The notes beneath the pieces are model-generated. The model saw only the letters and a list, made by a program, of their open reading frames with translations. It had not been told where the DNA came from and searched no databases. A stretch of 64,000 nucleotides of DNA from Jacaranda mimosifolia (Eukaryota > Streptophyta > Magnoliopsida > Lamiales > Bignoniaceae). Of this stretch, positions 35,840 through 48,663 are shown piece after piece. The first letter of the stretch is position 1; each line of letters opens with the position of its first letter. A program made the translations under genes and the position numbers. The stretch spans positions 31,456,710 to 31,520,709 of the forward strand of contig CM032120.1 in assembly GCA_018894105.1 (NCBI GenBank), written 5' to 3'.

Positions 35840-36088
35840 TTTGTCTTTTTCTGCTCAGTTTGTTATGTCAGGAGTTGAGAGTACAATTTCCCTGAATTAT
35901 TCCTCTCTGCGCTCACGACTAGTCTCTCTCTCTCTCTCCTCCTCTTCCATCCTCCATTGCTGCAAATTTCTTCTTCTTGCACTTCACACACAGCATCCAT
36001 ACTCATCAATTTTTGGGGTCCTTGGCGATTGTTCTGTGAGAATCCGTTGGGTGTGCTTACAGCTGTTAAGGATTCACATGAAGAAAAG
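35840..36088 (+). promoter_or_regulatory. Putative leader exon with CT repeats
   Basis: A CT microsatellite (about 35925-35945) and C/T-rich sequence typical of plant 5' leaders end at GAAGAAAAG followed by GTAATC, a plausible splice donor at 36089. A second AGAAAAGGTAATCC lies at 35738. This could be the start of the transcription unit reaching the coding exons at 40-43 kb, but the link is inferred. Confidence 0.3.
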
Positions 36089-39000
36089 GTAATCCACAAT
36101 CCCTTCTTTGTATGGCTATTTTTTGTCAAAGCTGCCGTTGCCACAATTTTCTGTTATTCCTTTATGATGTTTTGAAACTTTGCAGAGGGGTGTGGGTTAG
36201 CTCAAAATTTTCTCGTGTTTTTATTGAAAATTTCAATTATCCATAAACTAATTATTGCATGTTAGTTCTGTAAATGTCTTGCCCATCAACCACTTGTATG
36301 GAACTATGGGCAAATTTCTGATGTCTTCATGTAAGTTGTTATAAGGTAGTAGTAGTCTTGGTTTTACAATTTTTTGAACTCTATTTGATGCCGTAAAACA
36401 TGTAAGCTGGTTGTGTTAAGTTTCATAGTTAAGACTATTGGTTGTCTCTTGAGTGTGAAAATGTTGTAAAAAATAACTAACAATACTTTCTTAGAATCCA
36501 TTTCCCTTGCCCTGGTAGAGCAGGTTTGATGTCTATTATGTTGCATGGTTCATGTTTATAAAATATGCTCTAAAATTGTGTTGCCAGACCTAAAAGATAT
36601 TACCACTGAATCATGTGGCAAAGAAGTGTTAAAGGTGTGCTTAGGAGTCAAGATGTGATTAGCCTCAGCCAATGAAGGTTCTACTTCATACGCTTATGGA
36701 AAGCTTCATAAATGCCTTGATGTAAAACTTCGGCTGAGGTGTAGCCTTACTGGACAATGATAGTGAATTATTAATCTGACTTGGGGTACAAGTAATTGGG
36801 GTGCAAGTAAATAGCTCACTTTCTGCTGTAAATAGTATCTGAAAGAATTTTAGCATCCCTCCATCACAAACTTCTAAACATCTTAGCTTCTAATTTGTAG
36901 GGTGTGCTAGTGATAAGGTAAATAGTTAACATTTGTTTCTTATTGTGTACATTTAGTAGGGGCTTTGAATCTCTTAAGGTTAGAAGAGCCTTAAGCTGTC
37001 CAGAGGACAATCCTGCTATTATGTACGATCTCCTTTACAGAACATATCCAACGTCCATTTTTCCCTATGATTTTGTCTTCTTCATCATAATTCTTGTGAA
37101 AGATACAGGGAATTGAAGTCCTTGTTTTTAACAATTGAACCATAACCTTCGACAGTTTGTTCAAATTTTGTGTCTCTTTTTAAAATCATCCTGCAAATGG
37201 CTGACTCAATCTAGACATAGAAAGTAAGGGGTAGATATATAGACATAATGCGATTCTTGAGGAGCTTAGTGAAGCAGAATTAACTTAAGATTGTTTAAGC
37301 ATGTTTAAGAGATCACCATCAGTTTTATGATCTATAACTAGGAGATATAAATCTTGATCTAATATGAATTTGGCCTTAAAAATTGGAAGAAATGCTCCTT
37401 GTGAGTGGAAACTTTTGAGATTTCTTCAGTTTATACTGACTTCAGCTACCTTGCTGAAAATGTTCCTTGTCAGCCCCTTGTTTTGAAACTGTTTATGTTA
37501 AGAGATTATCACATATATGGTGGGTGCATCAATTTAATGGTCAAGAAACCTATTTTTCATGCCGATTATATTGTTATAAGTAGGCATTTTTTTCTGTTAA
37601 ACACTGCTGCATTATATAATGGTTCTTGTTATTTACTTGGACACTAAGAAATGTCTTGTTTCGGCTATTATTGGTAAGAAAATGATGAGTATTTTCTTGT
37701 TTTGAATAGAGTATTTTCTTGTTTTGAATCTTCTAATGTATGAAAAAACATACTCTGAAAGACAACAATTAAGTTTAGGATAGTATTAAATATAAACATG
37801 ATCATAGCAGCAACCGGGTTTTATGATATTGAAGAAAATTTGTCAAGGCTATCATCAGTTCACTGTAAGCCGAGATCCACTGAGCAAAATAAAACTTGAT
37901 TATTATCTACTAGACCTTAACTCTCCAATGTAGAGTCTCTTAGAGGTGCTTATGACAAACTGGAAAATTATCTGTTGTTCTGTTTGCAATAGTTGACTGT
38001 AATTTGTTTTATCTTTTTCTTTTTTTCCCCTAGCAAAGTTTGTAACTCAATAGTTATTACATCAAGGAAAAACTGGGGTGCTTGGCATATTTTTTGGCTT
38101 TCCTTCATATTAAACATCCTAGGATCGTGTACTCATCATAGAGGTAAAGTTTTCCAGTACATACTACTGTATATTTTACATTTTCATATTTTGTCCATCT
38201 CCTCTGCAATTTTTTTGGCACTTCTTGTTTTATGCTACACTTTTTTTGAGTATTGGATATATGCAACTACGGAAATTTTCTTTTATGCCGTTTATCTTTT
38301 AGTTATGACCCAAATCACGGAACCTGAACTTGATTGTTGATAAACATAGTATGACAGGCGTGTTCTCACCAAAAATCATGAGAATCATTTGTATAAACTA
38401 TTATTAGTTCAGAAATCTTTATTAAAGTATCTTAGAAAGGTCATAATCATTATTACACATTATTTGAGCCTTCTCCTTGGCTATAAGTTTTTGGTTCCAC
38501 TTTGTCTCTTCATTTTCCTTAGATCAAGAGTATCCAAAAGCTGCATGGTGATATTTGTATATAAGAGGAAATTCATTTTTCTGAGACAACTTTTAGGGGC
38601 GGAATCATTAAGAGAAATCAGCAAACACACATCTTCATGTGCTCAAACTATGTTCCTCTCTATTAGGGGCCTCAATTATCCGAGGCAGCTTTAACCAAAG
38701 TGTTTTAAGACTATTGCTTTTGGTCCACCTCACCACAAGTCAAACTTTTAACTTAAGTTTTCCTTCTTTAGCAAAAACAAAATATTCAACACTTAAAACT
38801 TCTTGAAATAATATCTAACACATACACCTCTGGTGCTGTTCTTATATTTAGAGTTGTTCACTTGCAACTGGCGGGTTGGTGATTTCATACTCTCTAAGGT
38901 GAATTGGTGTAATTTTTTTTTTTGCAAATTAATTAATTGGGATGGCACTACTCCATCTAAATGGTATCCTCACATTGATTCATCTATTCAATTGGGTAAA

Positions 39001-39940
39001 CTTAAGAAAGACATGGCTCTTTCTTTCACTTCCCAATGAATTATTAGCATTTGCTGACTTCTTAAGTTGCTATAAAATTTGTGAATTACTTGATGAAACA
39101 TATTATATTCAAAATTCCTTTTAGCATATTTGTGTTAGGGGCTATTACACTTATGTAAAAACTCTCAACAAAGAAATGTATGGAACTAGTGTTTCCCAGA
39201 GGCATGAACAGGAAATCAGGAATACAATCATCAAATTTGTGCAGGTGAAACTTTAAGGCACCTATCATTGTATCTGAATGCTTGGCTGTCCATTTCTTGT
39301 GGAAGTTAGCAATTTTCTTACTCCAATGGCAATAATTGGTGTGGTGTCTTATTATTATTATTTTTTTGTGCCCCCCGAGGTGTCAATAATGAATTTGTAT
39401 TATGGGATCTGAAAATGAAAAAGCAATCTCCTTGAGAGGTTAGAATGAATTCTTTTAATCCTGTATATGATGTTTCTAGATGTATGTGCTTATGGTTGGT
39501 ATTGAATGGTTTTATACTGCGATTTCCATTGCAAGGCAGCAACAATAGATAATCCCCATCATTATAGAGTACCATATTGCATTATCATATTCTGATTGGT
39601 ATAACTATTGCAATGTATTCAAAAATGTGATACAGTAAAGTTTGTTTCTGCCTAAAGATTTCATGTTGGATTTTTATAATGAATTTCTGATTACCTATCT
39701 AGTATGGAATGGCCATTCGGAAAAGCAAACTACAAGTGCCCATAGTCTCATTTTCTTTTTCAATTTGATGTTGCCTGGGCAATATGGAAGCGAAGATATA
39801 TGTACGGGAAGTGCAAGCCACCCCCCGCTTCTAGCTGCAAGGTCTATCTCTTTCCTTGCTCTGCCCCTGTTACATTTCTGCTTAGTTTCTTTTGCTTTAC
39901 TCTCTTCTGCATGTGTTAATTGTTTGAATTGCATTTTCAG
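36089..39940. other. Non-coding stretch, possibly intronic
   Basis: AT-rich and T-rich in the plus strand, as plant introns often are. ORFs such as 37993-38340 are hydrophobic translations of T-rich sequence with no family resemblance. No mobile element ends were recognised. Confidence 0.4.
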
Positions 39941-40002
39941 ATTATCTCATATTCAGTCGAAATCTCCAATTGGATTGACCGCTATGTCCTCTAATATCAA
40001 AG
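39941..40002 (+). CDS. Candidate alternative first coding exon
   Basis: A good acceptor (GCATTTTCAG) precedes 39941 and a donor (AAAG then GTAGAAC) follows 40002. An ATG at 39984 gives six codons plus one base (phase 1), which joins in frame to the exon at 42888 or to the microexon at 42806. It would replace the N-terminal residues encoded at 42610-42631. It could equally be a leader exon or chance, since no transcript data are available. Confidence 0.3.
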
Positions 40003-40526
40003 GTAGAACTCTCAACCATGTGTTCTTTCCAAAAGTATATGATCTTAGTGTATGTAACTAGTGTTATATATGTGGCACAACACCATTATGTAACACCATG
40101 GCATTAGGATGTGGTAGAAAGTTTTTGATCAGCTTCTTAAATGGTGTTTGGTGGTACAAGTTATTAGGACTATTTTTATCCACACTTAGGATGACATTTT
40201 GCGGTCAACTTAGAAGCTGTGGGACCGCACTTGGCTGATTAACAACTGAAACTATGTCATACCACTCACACAAGCTGCAGTAGAAAGCACTGGAAGCTAA
40301 TATCATTTAGTAGATTCTCATTTTTAAATTATCAGATGCTATAAGTAGTGATTTTTTATATATTGAAATATTCATTTTATTGATGGTCATTAGATTGGAG
40401 GTTGGAACTGTCTATTAATAGCTTTAACTATTGGTGTCTTTAGGTAGCATTGATTAATAAGATAATACCACCATTTAACTGCTTGACAAAGTACATTTAC
40501 AGCTGCTAATTTTGATTTAGTTTACA

Positions 40527-41198
40527 ATCACTATTTGGTTGTTATTGTATAAATATTACCTACCAATTCAAGTTGTTTCTGCAAGCTCTATTTGGCTACT
40601 AATATGTACATATAACAACCAATTCATATTTTTTTCTAATCATTATTTGGTTACTGATATGCATCAGCAACCAATAGTTGACTTTTGGTTGTTGAATTTT
40701 ATAAAATGCAGTAAGCTTTGCCATAATATTAAAACTAGTGCAACTAGTTATTTAATTGTTAAAAAATATTTTTCAACAGTAAAAGCTTCATTATTGTAAT
40801 GTGGTCGCTAAAACATTTTCAACAGGGCAGCTGTTGCAGCCATTTGAAAACTATTGCCATGGATAATTTGGTCGGTAAAAAATTATCTTTTACCAACTGA
40901 AATGATGTGGTCACTATATGAATAACTATAGCAATCATGTTATTGTTACAACTACTATGAACTTCTACATAAGCGATTGAAAAATTTGTCGCTAATTATT
41001 TCATTTTTAGTGAACAATATTGAATGGTCGCTAAACATACATTTTAGCTTCCAAGTTAATAACTCGTTGCTGAGCACTTTTAGTAGCTACCCTCTTGTAA
41101 TCGCCTATGACCAACCTCTTTTTGGTTGCTATAAGTTTTAGCAATAATTTTTTTGCTTTTAGCAACCAACAACAATAAAAGTAATTTTTCTTGTAGTA
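40527..41198. mobile_element. Right end of a CACTA-like element with GGTCGCTAA repeats
   Basis: This ends with TTTTTCTTGTAGTA at 41198, one base from the standard CTTGTAGTG terminus. The preceding 670 bp repeats TTGGTTGCTA, GGTCGCTAAA and TAGCAACCAA in both orientations, as in CACTA subterminal regions. No left end was found. It sits between the candidate exons, probably within an intron. Confidence 0.6.
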
Positions 41199-42570
41199 TA
41201 CGCAATCTTTTTACCTGGGATTTTGAGGATCCAAGTATCATAAGGAGTTTAATGGTTGGTTGTGGGCGCAAAGTTGTCGTGTGGTGGTTGCGTGTTGAGG
41301 TAAGGGCAGATAGCAAATTCCCTGCGTATCAAATGTTGTTGGTTAATATTCTATACTTATATTTAGAATTAGAAATGTTGTGCTTCTTTATATATATCTA
41401 ATCCTTCAAATGTATTTGATTGCTTATCTAATGTTTATTTCATTATTAATTTTATCAAAGGCTAAAAATTTGCTACATATTTCTATTTCTAGTTTTTATT
41501 CATGATGCCTAATATATGTGGAATTACAAACTAGTTTTTGAAAATTTGGTGTTTTATGTTCGGCAATCTCACATGGACTGAAGCAATTGTTGTTCTTCTA
41601 TGATTATATTTTTCTAACTAATGCCTAATGATGTCTGCCTTTAATTCATTTGATCTTTCAATAGAATGAGGGACCAGTTACAATTACATTTAAAACAGAG
41701 GATTTTCTCTAATAATTTCTAGATTCATATGCATAGTTTGGAAGCTATTAAGCTGATGAAATGTCTTTGTTTAGGGATTATATGTCAACTAGTAGTTGTC
41801 TGTGCTGAATGGGCAAATTTCCTAGGCGACTGTTTACTGAAATATAGACACTCAGATCCTATATGTATGTGGGGCCACACCATCACGGAATTGTTCAGTC
41901 TTCTGCTTACTTACTTTTCGCTTGCACCTACAGTGACAACTCCTTATGGTATATATGAACTGATATTGCTAATTTACCCACCAACAACTAGAAACTGGAC
42001 AATCTTGGCACTATACCTTGGTGATTGTGTTTCAATTCAAATAAAAGAGTTGCATTCACATCATTGTTTAAATCTTTGGATTCTATTGATTCTCACTGTC
42101 ACTATACTTAGGGTTCTAAATAGATAACCAAACAAATTTTACTACCAAACTAATTGTAACATATTTAGAATTGGGAAAGCACACTTGGAATGCTTTATAC
42201 TACAGATGAAACTTTGCAAAAATATCCAAGTTATTTAAGAAGCTCTATTAACAACTCAATTGAGGCTAAATTTTAGCAACGTACGTATTGAAGAAATCTG
42301 TTTCACTTTAAAGAGCCTTCTGTTTGTCACACTTGCTTTTCTTAGAACCATGTTGCTGCACTTCCTTCTAAAATAAATGGGGTTTATGAATTTTAGAGCT
42401 TTTGCTTGGTGCCTCTTATATGTGAAGCCTTCTATGCCCTATTATTTGGTCTCCCTTAATGTTATGAATGGTGGTAGATATGTTTTGTTTGTAGCATATG
42501 AAGATTTTGTAATTGATTAATCTATTTGTCACTTAATTAGTAGAAATACCTTAAAGATTTAATGTTTCAG
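41199..42570. other. Non-coding stretch, possibly intronic
   Basis: The ORF at 41729-42127 (132 codons) is long for this base composition but shows no known domain or flanking splice logic. Nothing else is supported. Confidence 0.4.
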
Positions 42571-42609
42571 ATCTTTTGATCTTCTTTCATCTTCTTTATC
42601 ACTGGCCAG

Positions 42610-43252
42610 ATGGATTCTACTGATGAACAAGGTGAGTAAAAAATTTTACATCATCATAAAATCTACTAATTTTACACCTATCATTTGTTAGCTAATGACC
42701 CTTTTTTTGGAATTTCTTTTGCATAACTTAAAATTCAAGATACTCAGCAACTTATCCTTTTATCTCAACAACGGTTTACTCTATTACCTTCTGTGTTTTT
42801 GCCAGAATATTTGAGTAAGTATGTTTTAAAGTTTAGATCACTATAATTTTGCTATACAAGTAAATATAATTAGACATTATTTTACAGCTAATGAACAGAA
42901 GGAACGTTTGGAGAGTCTAGAGAAGAGGACGTTGCATCTTTATCAAGGCGAAATAGAATTTGATAAAAGATGTGACGACATAGTGATGTTTTTGGTTTAT
43001 AACATCACCATGTATGTGATGATGGTTGGAGTAGATTCTATTGTTGGAGTACTTCTCTCAGATCAATGGACACTTTACTATATACTTGGATTACTGGTGG
43101 TAAATTTCCTTATGAGAGTGGGGATTGTAGCCTTCTCCACATTTAGGAAGTTAGAGAAGATGGAAAGGCTAATGAATGAAACTAAAAAGAGAAAGGAAGA
43201 GTTGAAGAAAATTGTTCAAGATCTTAAAACTCAATTACTTGGCGCAACATAA
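42610..43252 (+). CDS. Small membrane protein with two helices and coiled coils (spliced)
   Basis: The best host-gene candidate in the window. Proposed exons: 42610-42631 (ATG, ends CAAG with donor GTGAGT) and 42888-43252 (acceptor TTTTACAG, stop TAA). Phase is kept across the join. An optional 9-nt exon at 42806-42814 also keeps the frame. The 128-residue product (131 with the microexon) has a charged helical start (NEQKERLESLEKRT) and two hydrophobic segments (about residues 40-62, including MFLVYNITMYVMMVGV, and about 68-90, YYILGLLVVNFLM). It ends in a Lys/Glu-rich coiled-coil tail (KLEKMERLMNETKKRKEELK). A leader acceptor (ATGTTTCAG) lies at 42570. I do not recognise the family; an endomembrane protein is an inference. 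Confidence 0.55.
42806..42814 (+). CDS. Candidate 9-nt microexon
   Basis: AATATTTGA is preceded by a pyrimidine-rich tract ending GTTTTTGCCAG and followed by the strong donor GTAAGT. Including it adds three residues and changes one (Glu-Tyr-Leu-Thr in place of Ala) without shifting the frame. Confidence 0.4.
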   Translation, partial: NI

Positions 43253-43305
43253 TATATCATTCCATCTTAAGCTTATTTCTATTAAGCCTATTCCTATCTT
43301 CGTAG

Positions 43306-43601
43306 GGAACATGCTTTGCGTCGATTGTCCTACATTTCTGATACACTTCACCCCATAGATGGTGGCTTTGAGGAGAATCACTACAGTTTTGTCATAGTGA
43401 TCTCCATAGTCTCTTTAGTGTATCTTCTGGCAATTACCTTTTGGATTTTCCTTATGCATATAGGTAATGGTTTTATAGTTTTCTATGATGCACTTTTTTA
43501 TATAGGTATATAATTAGTTTCTTTCTTATATTCTTTTAGGGAAAGACAACACTGTCACTTTCGGAAGAGTTGAATCACCAATATATTTGCATCCTACTTA
43601 G
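43306..43601 (+). CDS. Downstream two-exon coding fragment with one membrane helix
   Basis: Exon 43306-43463 (acceptor CTTCGTAG, donor GTAATG) joins 43540-43601 (acceptor TTCTTTTAG) in frame and ends at TAG (43599-43601). The predicted peptide includes EHALRRLSYISDTLHPIDGG, then a hydrophobic stretch (VIVISIVSLVYLLAITFWIF) and a short polar tail ending IYLHPT. The first base of 43306 completes a codon from an upstream exon. No donor of the right phase was found in 42888-43252, so this is either a separate gene part, an alternative 3' end or a relic. The family is not recognised. Confidence 0.4.
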
Positions 43602-45815
43602 AGGTATGCATATCTGGATCTTAATCCAAAATCTAACTCGAGTTTCTGAACAAACTTGTATATATATATATTCATATAGGGTTGATTGGAAAAAAGTCTA
43701 GCAATGTAGGGCAATTTATAGCTTGAAGCCTCAAAATACTAAGATATGTTATAGCTTAAATGTGCCCAATGTACTAAGATATAGCACATTGTAGGGCAGT
43801 TTATAGCTTGGAGGCTCAAATTCATTACAAAGATATGTTATGATGTATTCAACAAAATAATTAGTGTTATCTGCTTGCAGTTAGTGATGATGAGTTGGTA
43901 TTTATTAGGAATATCGGTCAAGTTTAACTAGGAACATGATATGTCTCTATTGCTTGCTCACTCACATGAACATTTGCACTAATAATTTTATAACAATTTT
44001 CTTATTGTAGTATTCTCGTCTCTCAAATCTCAGCTTCCAAAATACTGAGCTCCCACAGGGGAATGCTAATTTTGTCTCTAGTACTCCTAAGTGTTCCTTT
44101 GATCCAAAGCCAGCCAAATATATAGCTCCACTCCAAATTCTATACCTGCATGATTTTGCCTCCAACTCTGTCTATATGTTCTTTCAAATCAGCCTATGTC
44201 TACAACTCTAAGTTAAAAAAAACTGAAAGAATTTATGCCATTAATGTATTCCTATCTCCAAGGTTGTGTATTGTTTGTTCAATCTTTATGTTTGAAACAT
44301 GCTGTTGGATTGTTGGTAATTTGTTAGAATTTTATTGGAATGATTGTTGTAGTTGTTTGAAAGTGAAGTTGGCTTTATTATATAGTTGCTGAATTAGGAG
44401 CTTGTCGCACTTGCTAATTATGGTGCTACTTTAACCATATCAAAATACATGCTCACAATATTACGATATTGGATGACAGCCCAAACACTTTGTATTGGCC
44501 CTGCACAGTACTTACTGTTCACTGGACATGGTAGTGTTATAATATTTTTCTGAAAGCATATAATTTAGCTGTAGTTTTTCTAGTAACTGATTCTTTTGTA
44601 TCCTATAGTATTTTGTCACTTCATTTTATCTTACATTCTAGTTGGTCGGGTAATCTAGATGATTCATGCATGGTATGGCTGCATCTTTTGCTATGTTCCT
44701 GAATAGTTTACATATAGGACTAAATTCACCAGTAGATTAGCATTAAACCGAAATGCAGGTGAGTCTGCTTAGCCGAATAATTAAGAGAGAAAATCTGGTT
44801 GATTGTAGTTAAAAATAAGATTTACTAGACCTTCCTTGTACTTAATTAGCCATTAATTGTCTTTCAACATGTGTCATAATGCTTGTTTAGCACTTAGTCA
44901 TAATGCTTGTGTATTTTCAACAATTGACTTGAGTTTGGCTTTACTATTCATTTGAAGCCTTTAAAAGAGTCTTTGTTTCTGATGATGCTTGAATTTCTAG
45001 CTTTGTAATGTTTCCCCGCTTTCCTCCGTTATTTAGGAAAACTTTGTGGCTGTAGTAGTAATAGGGGGTAAACCATTGGCTCTATTACATTCTTCTTCAT
45101 GTATGTTGTCCTAGCAGAGATCTCTTTATAATGTTCTGAAATCATACTCTGTACAGCAAACTACACATTTTGTGGCTGCTCTCGTTCGTATGCTGATATA
45201 GTTATAATCATGTTGGTTTTAGGGCTCTTGCTCCTTTATACGGGTGAAGAAGATGATGCATTTTGGTATTTTGGTTATTGGTAGCTGTCCATGCTCCCAT
45301 GGAAGGATCACTAGATTAGGACATAATTAGTTGATATCACCCTTACTAGAATCTAAAAGTTTTTTTTTTTTTTTCCTCTTAGAATATATTTTCATTAGTA
45401 CTTAATTCTGATGACATGAACATGTAAGTCGCAATGAGTGAAATTTTTTTCACTTTCAGACCTTTCAAAAGTCTTGATTCTATGATACCTATTACTGTAA
45501 GAGAAATTCCTGTACACCACCATCAATTAATTTTCTTAGAAAATTTTGAGACCAGCCTTCTTTCTTTTTGTATAGAACTAGTTTTAGATTAGATTTGACA
45601 AAATAACATATATGATTATTATTTTGTGGTTATATTAAAACTACAATTCAAGTAGTTAATCCATGTCAAGTTGTTGTTTCATTGAATGAATTCGGTCATA
45701 AGTGATCTTTTACCAAAAGATTTCGCATTAAGTAGACTCAAAAGGAAGAGATCAAATGGAGAATTCTTCACTGTCCGTATTGAAAGTCATCATTTCACCA
45801 CATGTTACTAGATTA
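43602..45815. other. Intergenic sequence
   Basis: No gene or element was recognised. Near-identical short phrases ('gtagggcagtttatagcttg') recur at 43706-43722 and 43792-43811, a small local duplication. Confidence 0.45.
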
Positions 45816-46320
45816 CTATTAACTAGGGCTGTAAACGAATATTAAATGGATTGGATAGATTATATCCGTATCCGTATTCATTTTTTACCGTATCTATATC
45901 TGACGGATATTTTTTATAACATCCGAATTCGTATCCGATTATAATTATTTTGAATATCCATTTATAAATATCCGAATATCTGTTTATTAATATCTGAATC
46001 TGTTAATTTATAATAAAATGCATTTTTTTAAAAATAAATTTCATTAAAAAAATAATCATATAAACAACATAATAAAATCTAGAAAAAAACAACAACAAAC
46101 AAATAATAAAATTAGCATACTCCAAAGATTAAACAAGTACACAAATCTCCTTAAGAATAAAAAAAATAACAATTTTCAATACATAATACAACAATCCAAA
46201 ATAAATAAAATAAAAGTTCATTTCAATACAAGAAAAATCTTCACATAGTCCAACAACATGAACATGCTTGAACTTCTCATTTGCTTGAATTTCAAATTTG
46301 CACAATTAAATAAAACATTA

Positions 46321-46840
46321 CTATAATTTATTAATTATAAAAAATAAAAAAACATGGGTGGGGGAGATAAAAAATAAAAAATAAAAAAAAGATGGTTGGG
46401 TTTGGGGAGGGGGGGTGAGGCCAGTAGTTGCTGGCCCTCCCCGTTGCCGGCAACTAGCAACAACTGGTGAGCGGCTGCTGCTGGCTGCAGCTGAGCTACG
46501 ACCTAGCAAACACGATGGGGTTGGCTGACGAGGACGCCAGCCCCGTCGCCTCCCCCGAGAGCCAGCAAATTTGCTAGCTCTTATGACGGGGAAGCCAGCC
46601 CTGTTGCGAGAGCCAACAGATTTACTGGCTCACGGCTTTGGCATCGTGGAGGCCAACGGGCTTCCGTGATGGGATCTCGCCGACGCTTTTGCCGGCGAGA
46701 ACTGTAAAACATGCATCTTTTTTAAAAAAAAAATGAAAGAAAGAAAGAGGAGAGTACCTGGCGACGTGAGAGAAGAATGAAGAGGGAAGTGAAATTGAAA
46801 TAAATGGAAGGTAGGGTTTAGTGAATAGTGATTCGGTCAC
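46321..46840. other. GC-rich internal block of the hAT element
   Basis: A GC island in AT-rich surroundings with repeated GCCAGC-like phrases and the palindrome AGCAAATTTGCT. ORFs on the minus strand show no domain. It may be the former promoter and leader of the lost transposase gene. Confidence 0.4.
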
Positions 46841-48663
46841 ACTTTTTTTTGGGCATCTTTTTTTATATTTTATTTTGATAATTTTTATTTAATTGTAGTA
46901 ATTAATTTTTTAATTTTAAAATTTAATTATTCATTAATTTATTATATATGACTCTGATTTATATTTTTATACTTAATATTTTTATATATTATATTTTAGG
47001 GTAAATATCGCCGATAGTCCTTGATGTTTTGATTTAGTATCAGTTTAGTCCTCAATCTTTAAAATTTCATCTTTTGGTCCCTAACGTTAATATATCATTT
47101 CACTTTAGTCCCCAAAACTATTTTCCGGCAATTTTTGGCCGAAAAATTGACCAAGTTTGATATTTTTAAGGGCAAAATTGTCAATTTATAGTTTTATTTT
47201 CCAATTTAGTCCCTATATAAGGTTTTAGTTCCAATTTAGTCCCTATGTTACTTTTTTTTTTAATAAATATATGTCCATGTGTGTATATATATTTGTGTAT
47301 AATATATGTGTATATATAATTGATACTAATATTAGTTATATGCTCATATATTATTAATATTTAATAATATATTATTGATATATTAATATCATTTGTGTTA
47401 TTATTATAATTAATAATATTAATTGTATGATGTGTAATATATTACTAATAATAAAGATTATATTATAATAATTTTAATTATATTCATAATATGCAGTATT
47501 AATAATAATACATGATACAAATAAATATTAAATTAATTTTATTATTATTATTAATATATATAATTAATCATAAGAATAATAAAAATTTTATAGGACGAAA
47601 AAAATATTTTTCCTGTTTGCTGGGGGTAGCTGCCCCATCCCCACCCCATGGTGGTCTACCATGGTAGCTACCCAATTTTTTCCCGACTTTCAATTTTAAA
47701 CCGAATTGTTACGCAATTTTAAATTTGGTCCAATAAGTTAAAACAATTTTTTTTGCACATTTAGCCCGGAAGTCATCAGAATATCATAAAATGGCTGAAA
47801 ATGCTGATGTGGCAAGCCGAAATTTGTTGCATTTTGGAGTTTTTTCTGAGGTGGCAAAATTCCAGCTGACATGACCATTTTGTTGTCTTATTGGAAAAAG
47901 TCTTTGCTTCCTTGGATTATTAGTAATATTATTATTAATATATTATTAACAATATTATTAAATTCTAATAATATTAGATAATTATATTATCATAATAACA
48001 CTATTATTATCATTGAAAATATTAATCTTACTATTCTTATGGTTAATTATATTATTAATAATAATAAAATTAATTTAATATTTATTAGTATCATGTATTA
48101 TTATTAATAATAATAATTATGAATATAATTAAAATTATTATAATATAATCTTTATTATTATTAATATATTACTAATCATACAATTAATATTATTGATTAT
48201 AATAGTATCACAAATGATATTAATATTCAATAATATATTGTTAAATAATAATAATAATATATGAGCATGTGACTAATATTAGTGTCAATTATATATACAC
48301 ATATATTATACACAAATATATATACACACATGGACATATATTTATAAAAAGAAAAAAAAAAGAAAAAAAGTAACATAGGGACTAAATTGGAATATAAAAC
48401 CTTATATAGGGACTAAAGTGGAACGTAAAACTATAAATTGATAATTTTCCGGGTAAATGTCACTAATACTCCCTGATATTTCGATTTTGTATTACTTTAG
48501 TCATCAATCTTTAAAACTTCATCTTTTAGTCCCTAACGTTAATATATCATTTCACTTTAGTCACATGCTCATATATTATTTATTAATATTTAATAATATA
48601 TTATTGATATATTAATATCATTTGTGATACTATTGTAATTAATAATATTAGTAATATTATTAT

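Noticed and set aside
37993..38340. 115-codon hydrophobic ORF
   Set aside because: Rich in Phe, Ile and Leu because the plus strand is T-rich. No family features, no splice context.
41729..42127. 132-codon ORF with several hydrophobic stretches
   Set aside because: Longer than most in this composition, but no known motif and no evidence of exon boundaries. Kept only as a possibility.
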